Shown here: positions 16,909-25,618 of the stretch, in pieces
Position numbering within the stretch: the first letter of the stretch is position 1
Layout of the letters: each line of letters begins with the position of its first letter
Assembly: GCF_021556395.1 (NCBI RefSeq)
Contig: NZ_JAKGCS010000036.1
Span: forward strand, 952,076 to 1,016,075
Length of the DNA: 64,000 nucleotides
From: Acuticoccus kalidii
Lineage (GTDB): Bacteria; Pseudomonadota; Alphaproteobacteria; Rhizobiales; Amorphaceae
Direction: 5' to 3'
Made by a program: the position numbers and the translations under genes
The notes under the pieces: generated by a model
Seen by the model: the letters and a program-made list of their open reading frames with translations, nothing else
The model's database searches: none
What the model was told of the DNA's origin: nothing

Positions 16909-18303
16909 ATGACGACGCTTTTGAAGAACCGCACCTTCGCCGAACTCGCGGTCGGCGACAGCGCCTCCATCGTGCGGATCGTCGGACGGGACGATATCGA
17001 CCTCTTCGCGACCGTCACCGGCGACGTCAATCCCGCCCATCTCGACGCCGCCTTCGCCGCCACCGACATGTTCGGCCACGTCATCGCACACGGGATGTGG
17101 ACGGCGGCGCTGATCTCGGCCGTTCTCGGCACCAAGCTCCCCGGGCCCGGCACGATCTATCTCGGCCAGGATTTGCGCTTTAGGAAGCCCGTTTCGCCCG
17201 GCGATACGATCGAGGCGAAGGTCACCGTCAAGGAGAAGAAGGACGACAAGCGCATCGTCCTCCTCGACACCGTCTGTTCCAACCAGCGGGGCGAGGAGGT
17301 TCTCGTCGGCACCGCGACGGTGATCGCGCCGGAGAAAACGATCGAGTGGCCGCAGACGACGCTGCCCGACGTGTCCGTCCGCCGCCACGATCGCTATGAG
17401 GCGTTCGTCAAGGAGGCGCAGAGCCGGCCGCCGATGAAGGCGGCCGTCGTCCATCCGTGTTCGGCGGCGGCGATCCTCGGCGCCGTCGAGGTTCAGAATG
17501 AGGGGCTGCTGGAGCCGATCCTCGTCGGGCCGAAGGCGAAGATCGAGGCGGCGGCGGAGGCCGCGAAGGTGTCGATCGCGGGCTTCACCCTCGTCGACGT
17601 GCCACACAGCCATGCCGCCGCCGAGCGCGGTGTCGAGATGGCGGTCGCGGGCGAGGTTGCGGCCCTCGTCAAAGGCAGTCTCCACACCGACGAACTTCTC
17701 GCGGCGGTGATCGCGCCGGGCTCCGGCCTCAGGACCGAGCGACGCATCAGCCATGTCTACGCGATGGACGTTCCGGCCTATGCCAAGCCGATCATCATCA
17801 CCGACGCGGCGATCAACATCCAGCCGACACTGGAGCACAAGCGTGACATCTGCCAGAACGCCGTCGACCTCCTGCACACGCTCGGCATCGAAAAGCCGCT
17901 CGTCGCGGTGCTCGCGGCGGTCGAGACGGTGAACCCCAAGATGCCCGCGACGCTGGACGCCGCGGCGCTCACGGTGATGTCGTCGCGTGGGCAGATCTCG
18001 GGCGCGATCGTCGACGGGCCGCTCGCCTTCGACAATGCGATCAGCGCCGACGCCGCGCGCACCAAGGGGATCGTCTCGCCGGTGGCGGGGAAGGCGGATA
18101 TCCTGCTCGTGCCGGATCTCGAGGCGGGCAACATGTTGGCCAAGCAGCTCATTTATTTCGCGGGGGCGACCGCGGCGGGTCTCGTTCTCGGCGCGCGCGT
18201 GCCGATCATCCTGACGAGCCGGTCCGATCCGTTGACGGCGCGCATCGGCTCGGCCGCCCTCGCCAAGCTGTCCGCCGCGCCGAAGCCGATCGCCGGAATC
18301 TGA
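16909..18303 (+). CDS. MaoC-domain / phosphate acyltransferase fusion
   Basis: Two-domain protein, 464 residues. The N-terminal ~150 residues form a MaoC-like hot-dog hydratase (FATVTGDVNPAHLDAAFA, FGHVIAHGMW, with the Asp/His hydratase pair), which would hydrate enoyl-CoA to (R)-3-hydroxyacyl-CoA. Residues ~165-464 are a phosphate acetyl/butyryltransferase (AAVVHPCSAAAILGA, SGLRTERRISHVYAMD, TDAAINIQPTLEHK), which interconverts acyl-CoA and acyl phosphate. It begins seven bases after phaC and ends two bases before ackA. In context the MaoC half can feed PhaC and the Pta half feeds AckA, making it the metabolic hinge of the operon. Coupled translation is likely. Confidence 0.9.
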   Translation: MTTLLKNRTFAELAVGDSASIVRIVGRDDIDLFATVTGDVNPAHLDAAFAATDMFGHVIAHGMWTAALISAVLGTKLPGPGTIYLGQDLRFRKPVSPGDTIEAKVTVKEKKDDKRIVLLDTVCSNQRGEEVLVGTATVIAPEKTIEWPQTTLPDVSVRRHDRYEAFVKEAQSRPPMKAAVVHPCSAAAILGAVEVQNEGLLEPILVGPKAKIEAAAEAAKVSIAGFTLVDVPHSHAAAERGVEMAVAGEVAALVKGSLHTDELLAAVIAPGSGLRTERRISHVYAMDVPAYAKPIIITDAAINIQPTLEHKRDICQNAVDLLHTLGIEKPLVAVLAAVETVNPKMPATLDAAALTVMSSRGQISGAIVDGPLAFDNAISADAARTKGIVSPVAGKADILLVPDLEAGNMLAKQLIYFAGATAAGLVLGARVPIILTSRSDPLTARIGSAALAKLSAAPKPIAGI

Positions 18304-18305
18304 CG

Positions 18306-19484
18306 ATGGCGGGCGATCTCCTCCTCACCTTCAACGCCGGATCCTCCACGGTGAAGATCGGCCTCTTCGAGACCCGCCGGGGCCACGCGAGGCGCATCGC
18401 GAAGGGCGTTCTCGATTTTCGGGCGAAGCCGATCGGCTTTCATGTCGTCGAGGGGCCGGCGGTGTTCGACGTCCATCTCGAGGCCGAAGCCGGAAGCGAC
18501 CTCGCCGCGGTGATGGACGAGACGTTCGGCTGGCTCGCCAAGCATATCGATATGGGACGGGTTGCCGCCGCCGGCCACCGCGTCGTTCATGGCGGCGACG
18601 CGTTCCACGGTCCGGTCCGCCTCGACGGCGCGACGATCGATGCGATCGACGCGCTGACGCCGCTCGCGCCGCTGCACCAGCCGGGAAGCGTGCGCCTCAT
18701 TCGGGCCGTCACCGGGCTCCGGCCGGATCTTCTGCAGACGGCATCCTTCGACACCGCCTTTCATCGGACCAACCCCGATATCGTCCGCCGCTTCGCGCTG
18801 CCGCGCGCGCTGTGGGACGAGGGGGTGAAGCGGTACGGCTTTCACGGCCTCTCCTACAAATATATCGCCGGCGCGCTCGACGAGCGGGAGGGGGAGACCG
18901 GCAAGGTGGTCGCCGCCCATCTCGGCAGCGGGGCGAGCGTGTGTGCGATGGACGGGGGAAAGAGTGTCGATTCCAGCATGGGCTTTTCGACGCTCGACGG
19001 CATTCCGATGGCGACGCGGTGCGGCGCGCTCGATCCCGGCGTCCTCCTCCATATGATGGGGGCGATGGGATATGCGCGTGAGACGGTCGAGGACATTCTC
19101 TACCACAAATCCGGCCTTCTCGGCGTCTCCGGCATCAGCGCCGACAGCCGTGTCCTCCTCGAAAGCGACGCACCGGAGGCGAAGGAGGCGATCGCGATCT
19201 TCACGCTTCGCATCGCGGGCGAGATCGCGCGCCTCGCGACGACGATCGGCGGGCTCGACGCGCTCGTCTTCACCGCGGGCATCGGGGAGAATCAGCCGGC
19301 CGTGCGCGCCGCCGTGTGCGAGCGTCTCGCCTTCTCGGGGCTCGCGCTCGACCAGGCGGCGAACGCGGCGAACGCACCCTTGATCAGCACGGCCGACAGC
19401 CGCGTCCGCGTCCACGTCCTCGCGACCGATGAGGAGCAGGTGATCGCTGACGAGGCGATGGCCGTTCTCGACCAGAAAGGCTGA
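18306..19484 (+). CDS. ackA: Acetate kinase
   Basis: Converts acetyl phosphate and ADP to acetate and ATP. At 392 residues it has the full ASKHA set: FNAGSSTVKIGLFE at the N-terminus, HRVVHGGDAF, the catalytic Asp/His region FDTAFHRT, YGFHGLSYKYIA, the phosphate-binding AHLGSGASVCAMDGGKSVDS, and VFTAGIGENQPAVR. The start ATG is two bases after the pta stop. Together with the Pta domain it forms an acetyl-CoA to acetate and ATP overflow route. Confidence 0.95.
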   Translation: MAGDLLLTFNAGSSTVKIGLFETRRGHARRIAKGVLDFRAKPIGFHVVEGPAVFDVHLEAEAGSDLAAVMDETFGWLAKHIDMGRVAAAGHRVVHGGDAFHGPVRLDGATIDAIDALTPLAPLHQPGSVRLIRAVTGLRPDLLQTASFDTAFHRTNPDIVRRFALPRALWDEGVKRYGFHGLSYKYIAGALDEREGETGKVVAAHLGSGASVCAMDGGKSVDSSMGFSTLDGIPMATRCGALDPGVLLHMMGAMGYARETVEDILYHKSGLLGVSGISADSRVLLESDAPEAKEAIAIFTLRIAGEIARLATTIGGLDALVFTAGIGENQPAVRAAVCERLAFSGLALDQAANAANAPLISTADSRVRVHVLATDEEQVIADEAMAVLDQKG

Positions 19485-19488
19485 ACGC

Positions 19489-20262
19489 ATGGCGGGTATC
19501 ATCGACCTCAACGGCAAGCGCGGCCTCGTAGTCGGGATCGCGAACAGGCACAGCATTGCGGCGGGCTGCGCCGAGGCCTTCCACCAGGCCGGCGCCGAGC
19601 TCGCCGTGACGTATCTCAACGAGAAGGCCGAGCCCTTCGTGCGGCCGGTCGCGGAGGCGAACGGGGCGTCCCTCGTCGTGCCGTGCGATGTGCGGGTGCC
19701 GGGCTCGCTCGAAGCGGTGTTCGAGCGGATCGAGAGCGAATGGGGCAAGCTCGACTTCCTCCTCCACTCGATCGCCTTCGCGCCGCGGGAGGATCTGCAG
19801 ACGAGCGTCGTCAATTGTTCCGCCGACGGGTTCGCCCTCGCGATGGACGTCTCGTGCCATTCCTTCATCCGCATGGCCCGTCTTGCGGCACCGCTGATGA
19901 CGGATGGCGGCTGCCTGATGACGGTGAGCTTTTACGGCGCCGACCGGGTGGTCGAGAATTATAATCTGATGGGGCCGGTGAAGGCCGCGCTTGAATCGAC
20001 CGTGCGCTATATCGCGGCCGATCTCGCCCCCCACCGCATCCGCGCGCACGCGATCTCCGCCGGGCCGGTGAAGACTCGCGCCGCCTCCGGGATCGGCCGT
20101 TTCGACGAGATGATGGACGAAGTGCGCAAGCGCACGCCCGCCGGCCAGCTCGTCACGATCGAGGAGATCGGCCGGATCGCCGCCTTCCTCGCGAGCGGGG
20201 CGGGCGGGCCGATGACGGGCTCGGTGGTCTATGCCGATAACGGCTTCCACGTCATCGCATAA
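19489..20262 (+). CDS. fabI: Enoyl-[acyl-carrier-protein] reductase (FabI)
   Basis: NADH-dependent short-chain reductase of 257 residues that saturates enoyl-ACP (or enoyl-CoA). Typical FabI features are the divergent Rossmann start KRGLVVGIANRHSIAAGCA, HSIAFAPREDL and the Y-x6-K catalytic pair in YNLMGPVK, with the upstream Tyr in SFYGADRVVE. It ends the phaC operon four bases after ackA. The placement suggests a paralogue used with the MaoC hydratase for shuttling enoyl thioesters rather than the housekeeping FabI. Confidence 0.92.
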   Translation: MAGIIDLNGKRGLVVGIANRHSIAAGCAEAFHQAGAELAVTYLNEKAEPFVRPVAEANGASLVVPCDVRVPGSLEAVFERIESEWGKLDFLLHSIAFAPREDLQTSVVNCSADGFALAMDVSCHSFIRMARLAAPLMTDGGCLMTVSFYGADRVVENYNLMGPVKAALESTVRYIAADLAPHRIRAHAISAGPVKTRAASGIGRFDEMMDEVRKRTPAGQLVTIEEIGRIAAFLASGAGGPMTGSVVYADNGFHVIA

Positions 20263-20302
20263 AAAGCGGGGCGGTGGGGCGGAGGACCGACGGCCGGCCG
20301 CG

Positions 20303-20863
20303 TCACTCCCGCGTCAGGACGAACATATAGGCGCCCTTGTCGCCGCGCATGTCCATGAGGCCGAGCACGGTGTCGTCGTCGATGCGGCGGAAGATGTCGA
20401 TGATCGGAAGCGCGTCGTAGATCATCGCCGCGGTGAGGACACCGCGATGCTCGATGCGGCGCAGGCGCGCCTTCGGCTTCGTCGTCGCCGTCAGCGGGGC
20501 GACGGTGCGCACGATCTTCGGCACGCGCGGGCGGCTCGCGATTTTCGGGAAATCGCGCAGCGCCGCGAACGGCGCCGAAGCGGGGGTGACGCTATAGAGC
20601 GTGCCGTCCGGCCGCTCGAAGACGAGCGGATGCACCGCCTCGGCGCTCTCGAAACGCTTGCCGTGCCAGCCGAAGCGCGGCAGCAGCCCGTCGAAGGGGT
20701 GGCCGGTATGAAGGTCGCGCCCGCGCCAGGCGCCGATCATCGCCTCGACCGACACCGGCGGAAGGCTGTCGAAGAAAGCGAGCGCCTCGGCGCCCGTGGT
20801 GCCGGCCTCGAGTGCGGCGAGGCGGGCGTGGGCATCGGCATCGGATCCCGTCATGTCGTTCAT
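20303..20863 (-). CDS. GXWXG / DUF4334 protein
   Basis: 186-residue protein of unknown biochemical function. The N-terminal GXWXG domain is seen in ALAFFDSLPPVSVEAMIGAW and DLHTGHPFDGLLPRFGWHGK. A C-terminal DUF4334-like domain carries ARLRRIEHRGVLTAAMIYD, ALPIIDIFRRIDDDTVLGLMD and a MRGDKGAYMFVLTRE end. ATG 20863 is chosen because GGGAGG lies about six bases upstream. It is convergent with fabI (40 bases apart) and divergent from the MFS gene at 21010. Family members are thought to bind small hydrophobic ligands; no role can be assigned here. Confidence 0.78.
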   Translation of the reverse strand: MNDMTGSDADAHARLAALEAGTTGAEALAFFDSLPPVSVEAMIGAWRGRDLHTGHPFDGLLPRFGWHGKRFESAEAVHPLVFERPDGTLYSVTPASAPFAALRDFPKIASRPRVPKIVRTVAPLTATTKPKARLRRIEHRGVLTAAMIYDALPIIDIFRRIDDDTVLGLMDMRGDKGAYMFVLTRE

Positions 20864-21009
20864 CGCTGGCCTCCCTTTGGCGCAACAAGGCGCAATGACG
20901 CCTTCGCGTTCCCGCTGCGCGTGTCCGTGCGGCGACGTGGTCGCCATGCGGCTTGCGGACGCACCCGTCTCGTGCGACAGCGTTCGCGTACAAACACTGC
21001 GGCGATCCG

Positions 21010-22227
21010 ATGAGCACGACTTCCCTCAATCCGACCACGCCGGTCGGCAACCAGACGGCCCTCGCGGTCCTGGTTTCGCTCAGCCTCTGCCATTTTCTGA
21101 ACGATACCATTCAATCGCTTCTCCCGGCGATCTATCCGGTTCTGCAAGAAAACTACGCGCTGACCTTCACGCAAATTGGCATCATCCACTTCGTTTTTCA
21201 GGTGACGGCCTCGCTGTTGCAGCCTGCTGTCGGGATTTACACCGACAAGCGGCCGCTCTTCCGCCTCTCGTCGTTCGGCATGGGCGCGAGCCTCGCCGGC
21301 CTCGTGATCCTCGCCTTCGCGACGCATTATTGGGCGCTTCTCGTGGCCGCGATGGCGATCGGCATCGGCTCGTCGATCTTCCATCCCGATTCCGCGCGCG
21401 TTGCGCGAGCGGCGTCCGGGGGGCGGTTCGGTTTCGCGCAGTCGCTCTTCCAGGTCGGCGGCAATGTGGGGTCGGCGGTCGGTCCGCTGCTCGCCGCGGC
21501 GATCGTTCTGCCGTTCGGTCAATCGAGCATCGCGTGGTTCTCCGCGCTCGCCCTCGTCGGCATCGTGGTGCTGTGGAATGTCGGGACGTGGGCGCGCGCC
21601 AATCACCTTGCCCGGACCAAGGCGGCGGCCCAAGCGCCGCTGACGGAGGTCTCGGGACCGAAGCGGCGCACGGTGATCAAGATCGTCGCCGTTCTCGCGA
21701 TGCTGATCTTCTCGAAATATATCTATCTCTCGAGCCTCACGAGCTACTACACCTTCTATCTGATCGAAACGTTCGACCTCACCGTCGCGCAATCCCAGCT
21801 CATGCTCTTCCTGTTTCTCGCGGCCGTCGCCGGGGGCACGTTCTTCGGCGGGCCGGTGGGCGATCGGTTCGGGCGGCGGGTGGTGATCTGGGTGTCGATC
21901 CTCGGGGCGCTGCCTTTCACGCTGGCGCTGCCTTACGCGAACCTCTTCTGGACCGGCGTTCTCACGGTCATCATCGGCCTCATCATCGCCTCGGCTTTCT
22001 CCGCGATCCTCGTCTATGCGCAGGGTCTGGTGCCGGGGCGGGTCGGCATGATCTCGGGCCTCTTTTTCGGCTTCGCCTTCGGGCTCGGCGGCATCGGCGC
22101 GGCGGTGCTCGGCATGGTGGCGGACTGGCAGGGGATCGCCTTCGTCTATCACGTGTGCTCGTTTTTGCCGGTGCTGGGGCTCCTCACGGTCTTCCTCCCG
22201 CCCGAAGCGCGCCTTCGCCACGCTTGA
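21010..22227 (+). CDS. MFS transporter, fosmidomycin-resistance (Fsr) type
   Basis: 405-residue, 12-helix exporter. The opening SLCHFLNDTIQSLLPAIYPV is the hallmark of Fsr-like MFS proteins, which efflux fosmidomycin-type or other small anionic compounds. Also present: GIYTDKRPLF (motif A region), GSSIFHPDSARVARAAS and GGPVGDRFGRRVVIWVS (second motif A). ATG 21010 was chosen over an upstream TTG at 20953 because the first helix follows at normal distance. It faces away from the GXWXG gene; no regulator is adjacent. Confidence 0.85.
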   Translation: MSTTSLNPTTPVGNQTALAVLVSLSLCHFLNDTIQSLLPAIYPVLQENYALTFTQIGIIHFVFQVTASLLQPAVGIYTDKRPLFRLSSFGMGASLAGLVILAFATHYWALLVAAMAIGIGSSIFHPDSARVARAASGGRFGFAQSLFQVGGNVGSAVGPLLAAAIVLPFGQSSIAWFSALALVGIVVLWNVGTWARANHLARTKAAAQAPLTEVSGPKRRTVIKIVAVLAMLIFSKYIYLSSLTSYYTFYLIETFDLTVAQSQLMLFLFLAAVAGGTFFGGPVGDRFGRRVVIWVSILGALPFTLALPYANLFWTGVLTVIIGLIIASAFSAILVYAQGLVPGRVGMISGLFFGFAFGLGGIGAAVLGMVADWQGIAFVYHVCSFLPVLGLLTVFLPPEARLRHA

Positions 22228-22488
22228 CCGGCCGGGCGGGGCGGCAATCGCCGTCTCGTCCGCGCCTCCGGCCTGCCGGCACCCTCCCGCCGAAACGTGT
22301 GTGAGCTTTCCCGCCATCGTCGGCCGGTCGCGGTGTAGGGTCGAACGCGGTTTAGGCCTTTCTCAAGTCGCTCCAATTGATGTACGCTAACATGGACATC
22401 CGAAGTCCGGCGCACCGCTGCATGGCGCGCCGCCTTCGCACCGACATTGGACGGCCGGCCTGACGTTCGGCCCAAAAGGAGAGACGAC

Positions 22489-23598
22489 GTGGCCAACGCA
22501 CTGCGCATCGCGACGCTAAAGGGCGACGGTATCGGGGTCGATGTGACCGACGCGATGATCGCGGTCCTGGCGGCCGTCGAGGATCGGATCGGCGGCTTTC
22601 ACCTCGAGTTCGAGGAGTTTGCCTGCGGTGCCGGATATTATCAGGAGACCGGCAAGGACATCTCGCCGGAGGCCGACAAGGCGGTCGGCGAGCTCGATGC
22701 GATCTATGTCGGCGCGATCGGGTTGCCGGCGGTGCGCCATCCCGACGGGACGGAGATCGCACCGCATCTGCGGCTGCGCGAGCGCTTTCAGCTCTATGCC
22801 GGGGTCCGCCCGGTGAAGGCGTATCCGAACACGCCGTGCCGGCTCGCCGATCCGCGCGCGGCCAAGATCGACCTCATCGTCCTGCGCGAATCCACCGAGG
22901 GGCTGTTCTTCTCCGCCGCCACCCATAACCGGCCGGGCGTCCGCACCGACGAGGTGGTGCAGGATATCCTGCAGATCACCCGCCCGACGTCCGAGAAACT
23001 GCACGATTTTGCCTTCAACCTGGCGCGCAGGCGCAAGGAGCGCGGCGGTTTGGGCAAGGTGACGTGCGTCGACAAGGCGAACGTCTTCCACTCGATGGCG
23101 TTCTTCCGCAAAATCTTCTTCGAGCGTGCCCAAAATTTCGGCGATATCGACGCGGCGACGAACTATATCGACGCCCAGGCGCTTGATCTCATCCGCAAGC
23201 CGTGGGAATTCGACGTTCTGGTCACGGAAAATATGTTCGGCGACATTCTGTCGGATCTCGCCGGCGGCCTCGTCGGCGGGATGGGCATGGCGGCCTGCGC
23301 GGAGATCGGTGACGCGCATGGTCTCTTCCAGCCCGCGCACGGCACCGCGCCTGACATCATGGGCCAGGACAAGGCGAACCCGCTCGCCGCGATCCTCTCC
23401 GGCGGCCTGATGCTCGATTATCTCGCCGACAAGAGCGGCTCGGACGCCTTGCGCGATGGTGCGCGCCTCGTCGAGGACGCCATCGAGGCGGGCTTTACCA
23501 GCGGCCGTCTGCGGCCGATGGAATTCGGCGGCGACATGGGCACGAAGGCCGTGACCAAGGAGCTGATCGACATCATCCGCGTGCCCGCCGTCCATTGA
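22489..23598 (+). CDS. Isocitrate/isopropylmalate-dehydrogenase-family beta-decarboxylating dehydrogenase
   Basis: NAD(P)-dependent oxidative decarboxylase of a 2-hydroxy (3-substituted) dicarboxylate, 369 residues. GDGIGVDVT at the N-terminus, the substrate Arg cluster LRLRERFQLYAGVRPVKAYP, VLRESTEGLFFS, CVDKANVF (catalytic Lys), VTENMFGDILSDLAGGLVGG (metal Asp) and PAHGTAPDI (NAD site) are all present. GTG 22489 is the start, with AAAAGGAGAG seven bases before. It lacks leuCD neighbours and sits beside sugar-acid genes and a TTT transporter, so tartrate, malate or a sugar-derived dicarboxylate is likelier than isopropylmalate. Convergent with the LacI gene at 23709. Confidence 0.85.
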   Translation: MANALRIATLKGDGIGVDVTDAMIAVLAAVEDRIGGFHLEFEEFACGAGYYQETGKDISPEADKAVGELDAIYVGAIGLPAVRHPDGTEIAPHLRLRERFQLYAGVRPVKAYPNTPCRLADPRAAKIDLIVLRESTEGLFFSAATHNRPGVRTDEVVQDILQITRPTSEKLHDFAFNLARRRKERGGLGKVTCVDKANVFHSMAFFRKIFFERAQNFGDIDAATNYIDAQALDLIRKPWEFDVLVTENMFGDILSDLAGGLVGGMGMAACAEIGDAHGLFQPAHGTAPDIMGQDKANPLAAILSGGLMLDYLADKSGSDALRDGARLVEDAIEAGFTSGRLRPMEFGGDMGTKAVTKELIDIIRVPAVH

Positions 23599-23601
23599 GG
23601 C

Positions 23602-23624
23602 GCGGCGCCCAAAAGGCGCGCCGC
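23602..23624. terminator. Hairpin between convergent genes
   Basis: GCGGCGCC (23602-23609) and GGCGCGCCGC (23615-23624) pair over eight positions with a 2-base bulge and the loop CAAAA, just after the dehydrogenase stop at 23598. No T-run on the + strand (TCCCCC follows). Confidence 0.4.
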
Positions 23625-23708
23625 TCCCCCTTCACGGATCGAAACCTTCGCTCGGCCGGGTCCGGCCGGGCGGGACAACGCCGCGCCGGCCGAGGGCGGC
23701 GGCTCCCC

Positions 23709-24785
23709 TCAGGCGCTCCCGCGCTCGATCAGCTTGAACCCCAGATCGACGACCTTGTCGGCCGCGAGCCCCTCGATCCGCTTCATGATCAATTCGCCGC
23801 CAACGCGCCCGATCTCGTAACGCGGCACGCGGATCGTGGTGATGCCGGGCTCCGTCTCGGAGGCGAGCTCCTGGTCGTTGAAGCCGGTGATCGCGATATC
23901 GTCCGGCACCTTGATGCCGCGACGGGCGCATTCCGACACCATCCCGTAGGCCCAAAGGTCCGATGCGCAGAAAACGGCGTCCGGCGGCTCAGGCCGGTCG
24001 AGGAGATAAGCGAGTGCCTCGCGTCCCTCCGGAATGCCGTAACGGGTGTGGAAGACGAGCTCCGGGAAGAAGGCGAGGTCCATCTCCTCAAGCGCGAGCT
24101 TGAAGCCGCGCAAGCGCTCGTTCGCGCGGTCGTTCTCGGCCGGCGGCACGCTGACGAAGGCGATCCGCCGCCGGCCGCGGAGCGCGAGAAAGCGCGTCAT
24201 GGTGCGCGCCGCCTCATGGTTCGAATAACCGACCGCCATGTCGATCGGGCGCGCTGGGAGCGTTCCCATCTCGACGACCGGAACCGCCGCGTTCTGCAGG
24301 ATGCGCCGCGTCGCCTCGGTGTGGTTCGCGCCCTGGACGAGGACGCCGGCGGGCCGGTGGCCGAGGAGGTTGCGCACGATGGTCTCCTCACGCTGAGGCG
24401 AGCCGCCACTGTTGCCGAGGAGCACGGAAAAGCCGGTATCGTCGAACGCATCGGACGCGCCCTGGATCGCGTCGGCGAAGACGCCATGCGTGACGTAGGG
24501 CACGATCATCGAGACGATGCGGGTGTTGGTGCTCGCGAGGCCGCCGGCGAGGAGGTTCGGCACATAGCCGAGCTCGGCGATCGCCGCGTCGATCGCGGCC
24601 CGCGTGCGCTCGCTCACCCGGTCCGGGTGATGCAGCGCGCGCGACACCGTGATCGCCGACACGCCCGCGCGCTCGGCGACGTCCGCCATGCTGACCTGGC
24701 GTGCGCCGGGACGGGGGCGGCGGGGCGGTGTTTCGGTGGGCTCGCTCATGTCGATCGGCTTCGCATGGGGGTTGGCGCCATGCAA
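23709..24785 (-). CDS. LacI-family transcriptional regulator (GntR-like)
   Basis: 358 residues. The LacI HTH VSMADVAERAGVSAITVSRA is preceded by an unusually long polar N-terminal tail; ATG 24749 (MSEPTE) is an alternative start that shortens the tail. The hinge (LGYVPNLLAGGLASTNTRIV) and periplasmic-binding-like effector domain (GVLVQGANHTEATRR, DAVFCASDLWAYGMV, IAITGFNDQELASETEPGIT) resemble gluconate-type LacI regulators. It lies downstream of and in line with the GntR gene, within the sugar-acid block, and likely controls that block or the transporter in response to a sugar acid. Confidence 0.85.
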   Translation of the reverse strand: MHGANPHAKPIDMSEPTETPPRRPRPGARQVSMADVAERAGVSAITVSRALHHPDRVSERTRAAIDAAIAELGYVPNLLAGGLASTNTRIVSMIVPYVTHGVFADAIQGASDAFDDTGFSVLLGNSGGSPQREETIVRNLLGHRPAGVLVQGANHTEATRRILQNAAVPVVEMGTLPARPIDMAVGYSNHEAARTMTRFLALRGRRRIAFVSVPPAENDRANERLRGFKLALEEMDLAFFPELVFHTRYGIPEGREALAYLLDRPEPPDAVFCASDLWAYGMVSECARRGIKVPDDIAITGFNDQELASETEPGITTIRVPRYEIGRVGGELIMKRIEGLAADKVVDLGFKLIERGSA

Positions 24786-24886
24786 CGGAAAGGTGTCGCG
24801 CCGCGATCATGCCGCGCGCGCCGCGACGCGCCGGATGGTGTGGCGGCGGCTCGAGAGACGGCGAGCGGGCCGGGTCCGGTCATGGG

Positions 24887-25618
24887 CTAAAGTTGCGTGA
24901 GGTTGTGCTCGGCGAGGATGCGGACCAGCATCGCCCCCGCCTCCTGGCGATGGGCACGGTGGAGCGCGCGGGCCAGGTCGGGCTTGCGCGCTTCCATCGC
25001 CTTCACGAGCTTGATGTGCTCCTCGGTCGATTCGAACGGCTTCGGGCGCAGCTTGAGCGTCAGCATCCTCACCCTGTGGCTCTGATCCCAGAATTGAAGC
25101 ACCACCTGTCGCTGCCGGCGGTTCGCGCTCATCATGATGAGATCGCGGTGAAAGGCGGCGTCGGCGCGCGCCCAGCGGACGAGATCGTCCTCCTCGAGCG
25201 CCAGCGTCATCTCGTTGGTGGCGTACCAGAGGGCGGCGGCCTCCGCGTCGGTGAGGCCGCGCGTTGCGATCTCGGCGGCGACTTCGGCTTCGAGGATCGT
25301 CAGGATCGCGTAGATCTCGCGCATATCGTCGGGCGAGACGGGCAGGACCCGCATTCCGTGACGCGGGCGGATCTCGACGAAACCGTCGTGCGCGAGGCGG
25401 ATCAACGCCTCGCGCACCGGGGTCCGGCTCATTTCGAGAAGGTCGGCGAGTTCCTGCTCGAGGACATAGGTGCCGGCGGGAAAGGCGTTCTCGAGAACGC
25501 GGTGTTTGATCGCCTCATAGGCGGTTTCCGCGCGCGTGCGGGCGGTTTCGTGCCGATCCGGCGCGGGCCGTGAGACGCCCGCCGGCGTCTCGATGCCGGG
25601 GGCGCGGGCGCTAGCCAC
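24887..25618 (-). CDS. GntR-family regulator, FCD subfamily
   Basis: About 243 residues. Winged HTH at ~40-100 (AYEAIKHRVLENAFPAGTYV, LADLLEMSRTPVREALIRLAHDGFVEI) and an all-helical FCD effector domain with the usual metal-binding Asp/His residues (ADAAFHRDLIMMSANRR, then later His residues). GTG 25618 is chosen because it overlaps the Gfo/Idh stop by eight bases (coupled translation) and gives a normal length; the frame is open further upstream inside the preceding gene. FCD proteins repress sugar-acid and carboxylate operons, releasing DNA when they bind the substrate. The dyad at 27702-27721 is a plausible target. Confidence 0.87.
   Translation of the reverse strand: MASARAPGIETPAGVSRPAPDRHETARTRAETAYEAIKHRVLENAFPAGTYVLEQELADLLEMSRTPVREALIRLAHDGFVEIRPRHGMRVLPVSPDDMREIYAILTILEAEVAAEIATRGLTDAEAAALWYATNEMTLALEEDDLVRWARADAAFHRDLIMMSANRRQRQVVLQFWDQSHRVRMLTLKLRPKPFESTEEHIKLVKAMEARKPDLARALHRAHRQEAGAMLVRILAEHNLTQL

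Noticed and set aside
22489..23598. 3-isopropylmalate dehydrogenase (leuB)
   Set aside because: No leuA, leuC or leuD neighbours. The sugar-acid context and family overlap with tartrate/malate dehydrogenases make that name unsafe.
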